Source: Endomicrobiia bacterium
Lineage (GTDB): Bacteria; Elusimicrobiota; Endomicrobiia; Endomicrobiales; Endomicrobiaceae
Length of the DNA stretch: 7,247 nt
Direction of reading: 5' to 3'
NCBI GenBank assembly: GCA_025998295.1
Contig: BNVT01000058.1
Coordinates: 1 to 7,247, forward strand
Below, piece after piece: positions 6,033 to 7,247 of the stretch. The notes under the pieces were generated by a model that saw only the letters and a program-made list of their open reading frames with translations, did not search any database and was not told where the DNA came from. The position numbers and the translations under genes are program-made. Positions within the stretch are counted from its first letter, which is position 1, and each line of letters begins with the position of its first letter.

Positions 6033-6679
6033 ATTAAAAGTGATTTTATTGCTTCAGAGGGATTAGCTGCTGATAAAATATAACTACCGCTTACCAAAAC
6101 GTCTGCCCCCGCTTTAATGCAAATCGGAGAGGTTTGCGAATTTATCCCTCCATCAATTTCTATAACACAGTTGTATTTATTTTCATCAATAAGTTTTCTT
6201 AAATTTTTTATCTTCGGCACCATGTCTTTCATAAAAGACTGCCCACCAAAACCCGGTTCTACGGTCATAACCAAAACCAAATCAAGACAAGGCAGCAATT
6301 CTTCTATTTCAGAAACAGGAGTTTTGGGTTTTATAGATATACCAGCTTTAATACCAGATGATTTTATATCTTCTACAAGTCTTTTTCTATCGCATTCGAC
6401 TTCACTGTGAAAAGTTATTAAATTCGCCCCGGATTTTTTAAAATCCTGCCAGTATTTCTCAGGATTTGTTACCATAAGATGTACGTCAAAAAACAAATTT
6501 GTTGTCTTTCTTAATGACTTTACAACCACAGATCCTATCGTGATATTAGGAACAAAGTGTCCGTCCATTACATCAACATGGACCCACTCCGCACCAGCTC
6601 TTTCCATCACATTTACATCTTGTGCCAATGCCGCAAAATTTGCAGACAAGATTGAAGAAGCAATTATAATTTTTTTCAT
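6029..6679 (-). CDS. rpe: Ribulose-phosphate 3-epimerase
   Basis: Rpe interconverts D-ribulose 5-phosphate and D-xylulose 5-phosphate in the pentose phosphate pathway. It is a cytoplasmic TIM barrel. The ATG at 6679 gives 216 residues and the family-typical MKKIIIASSILSANF; a TTG at 6691 would add four residues and is less likely. Metal and catalytic residues are all present: S9, H34 and D36 (VHVDVMDGHFVPN), H67 (FDVHLMV) and D176 (IEIDGGIN). The phosphate and flexible loop VEPGFGGQSF (140-149) is intact. Small departures from the usual sequence are SSILSANF for PSILSADF and VSGSYI for VAGSAIF, consistent with drift but not loss of function. It is the first gene of the four-gene minus-strand operon; its stop overlaps the amidase start. 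GAGAG just upstream may serve as ribosome binding site. Confidence 0.96.
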   Translation of the reverse strand: MKKIIIASSILSANFAALAQDVNVMERAGAEWVHVDVMDGHFVPNITIGSVVVKSLRKTTNLFFDVHLMVTNPEKYWQDFKKSGANLITFHSEVECDRKRLVEDIKSSGIKAGISIKPKTPVSEIEELLPCLDLVLVMTVEPGFGGQSFMKDMVPKIKNLRKLIDENKYNCVIEIDGGINSQTSPICIKAGADVLVSGSYILSAANPSEAIKSLLI

Positions 6680-6691
6680 TTCCACTCTCAA

Positions 6692-6878
6692 TTTTGCGTT
6701 ATTTATAGTAAAACAATTTTACATTAACATCCCGTATAAATTATATTTCTAGATAGTTGTTATAAGTCTTATTATAAATCATAAACTATGACAATTTCAA
6801 CTCAATTTATCATTGCTTATTGGTTTTCCCTCATCATTGTAGTAAATATTACGCACAAGATCTACATTATAAACTGTG
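6692..6878. promoter_or_regulatory. AT-rich leader and upstream region of the rpe operon
   Basis: No gene fits here on either strand. Read on the minus strand it contains the predicted promoter at 6771-6800 and a leader of roughly 85 nt to the rpe ATG. A small palindrome ATAAG-T-CTTAT (6762-6772) lies at the predicted transcription start; it could be an operator, but it is short and AT-rich enough to be chance. No riboswitch-like fold is evident in the leader. Confidence 0.4.
6771..6800 (-). promoter_or_regulatory. Predicted sigma70-type promoter of rpe-amidase-murI-queD
   Basis: On the minus strand, TTGAAA (6800-6795) is followed after 18 nt by a perfect TATAAT (6776-6771). Transcription would start near 6764. 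This is the best -35/-10 pair upstream of the operon. In such AT-rich DNA a good TATAAT can arise by chance, so the evidence is moderate. Confidence 0.5.
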
Positions 6879-6951
6879 GAAATTGAAGAGCTGTAATTGT
6901 TCTTGCTCAAACTCTACGTTCGTAGCGTTATTAAATTTCTTTTGTTATTTG

Positions 6952-7073
6952 TAGGCTATTACAACGCTCTAAATTCCCAAATATAGCTTTTCTATACTTT
7001 ATGAGCGTTACGAAACAATAGTGTATCTTAATATGCACATACTGTCCATCTTTGAGCGTTTCCATAGCCTAAT
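6952..7073. repeat. Inverted repeat inside copy R
   Basis: TAGGCTATTACAACGCT (6952-6968) and AGCGTTTCCATAGCCTAAT (7055-7073) form the same imperfect inverted pair as in copy L, with the same three central mismatches. Both arms are unchanged between the copies, although the sequence between them differs by several substitutions and an insertion. The alternative 8-bp pairing with the upstream AGCGTTRT segment is perfect in copy L but has one mismatch here (AGCGTTAT, 6924-6931). Confidence 0.75.
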
Positions 7074-7092
7074 TCTACTACTTTAAGCGGTT

Positions 7093-7113
7093 CCCTACAG
7101 CTTGCTTGCGAGG
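7093..7113. other. Decayed GC hairpin at the 3' end of copy R
   Basis: CCCTACA (7093-7099) and TGCGAGG (7107-7113) flank the same GCTTGCT loop as in copy L. Against the symmetric consensus (arms CCCCGCA and TGCGGGG) this copy has three changes, C to T, G to A and G to A, leaving two mispairs and a G-U pair. The stem is therefore weaker than in copy L. Confidence 0.55.
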
Positions 7114-7184
7114 CTAGTTTAACAAATCAAAACTCATAAAAAACTTTAATCGCTACACTCTCAAAACTTCAACTTGTCAATTAT

Positions 7185-7247
7185 ATGTCTGTAATTAATA
7201 GTTCAAAAACATCAAACAAGAAGCTAATCCGTATTGATGGTCGTTTG
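7185..7247 (+). CDS. Possible start of a hypothetical gene, cut by the window end
   Basis: An ATG at 7185 opens 21 codons (beginning MSVINSSKTS, ending IRIDGRL) that run off the window without a stop. The last ten codons use CGT, GGT and ATC and look like ordinary coding sequence. There is no clear ribosome binding site, and the frame is already open from 7140, so the start is uncertain. The opposite strand also has an open stretch entering from the right edge that stops within the window, so the strand is not certain. I do not recognise a family. Confidence 0.3.
   Translation, partial: MSVINSSKTSNKKLIRIDGRL

Larger units (their letters stand above)
6879..7124. repeat. Dispersed structured repeat, copy R
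   Basis: This is the second copy of the repeat at 207-443, same orientation, beginning GAAATTGAAGA and ending TAGTTTAACAA. It has about 15-20 extra bases around 7021-7043 (GTGTATCTTAATATGCACA region) that copy L lacks, and lacks three bases near 6951. The translation of copy L is broken here by a TAA after EIEEL and by further stops, so it does not encode a conserved protein. With copy L it brackets a 6.4-kb block holding all six identified genes. Confidence 0.9.

Noticed and set aside
6680..6691. TTG (6691) as rpe start
   Set aside because: The ATG at 6679 gives the standard Rpe N-terminus, and the added residues would cover the likely ribosome binding site.

Overview
The window is AT-rich bacterial DNA, roughly 35% G+C by eye. 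It carries six complete housekeeping genes, long gene-poor flanks and degenerate repeats. The mix is low G+C, a retained peptidoglycan and cofactor gene set, an electron-bifurcation-type EtfB, and decayed intergenic sequence. This suggests a host-associated anaerobe with a shrinking genome. An Elusimicrobiota/Endomicrobium-like gut symbiont is my best guess, but it is inferred from overall style and not from a diagnostic marker.

Layout. Positions 1-523 hold no convincing gene. They contain an unassigned stretch with a GC-rich hairpin (154-177) and then copy L of a ~240-bp repeat (207-443). Two plus-strand genes follow: etfB (524-1318, electron transfer flavoprotein beta subunit) and nadE (1387-3309, glutamine-dependent NAD+ synthetase). 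Between them lies a 68-bp gap with an orphan ribosome binding site, where etfA would be expected. A 143-bp convergent gap (3310-3452), richer in G+C and probably a decayed palindromic repeat, separates nadE from a minus-strand operon.

The operon is transcribed right to left as rpe (ribulose-5-phosphate 3-epimerase), an exported N-acetylmuramoyl-L-alanine amidase, murI (glutamate racemase) and queD (6-carboxytetrahydropterin synthase). All three junctions overlap (ATGA, 8 nt, ATGA), so the genes are probably one translationally coupled unit. A good sigma70-type promoter (TTGAAA-18-TATAAT, 6771-6800) lies about 90 bp upstream of rpe. Copy R of the repeat (6879-7124) follows, in the same orientation as copy L, and then what may be the first 21 codons of another plus-strand gene (7185 to the window end).

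The genes serve separate needs: pentose phosphate flux (rpe), D-glutamate supply and remodelling of the wall (murI, amidase), the queuosine tRNA modification precursor (queD), NAD+ (nadE) and flavin-based electron transfer (etfB). No defence system, CRISPR array, rRNA, tRNA or intact mobile element is visible. The most unusual structure is the pair of direct, structured repeats that bracket the whole gene block. Second is the etfB gene with no adjacent etfA.
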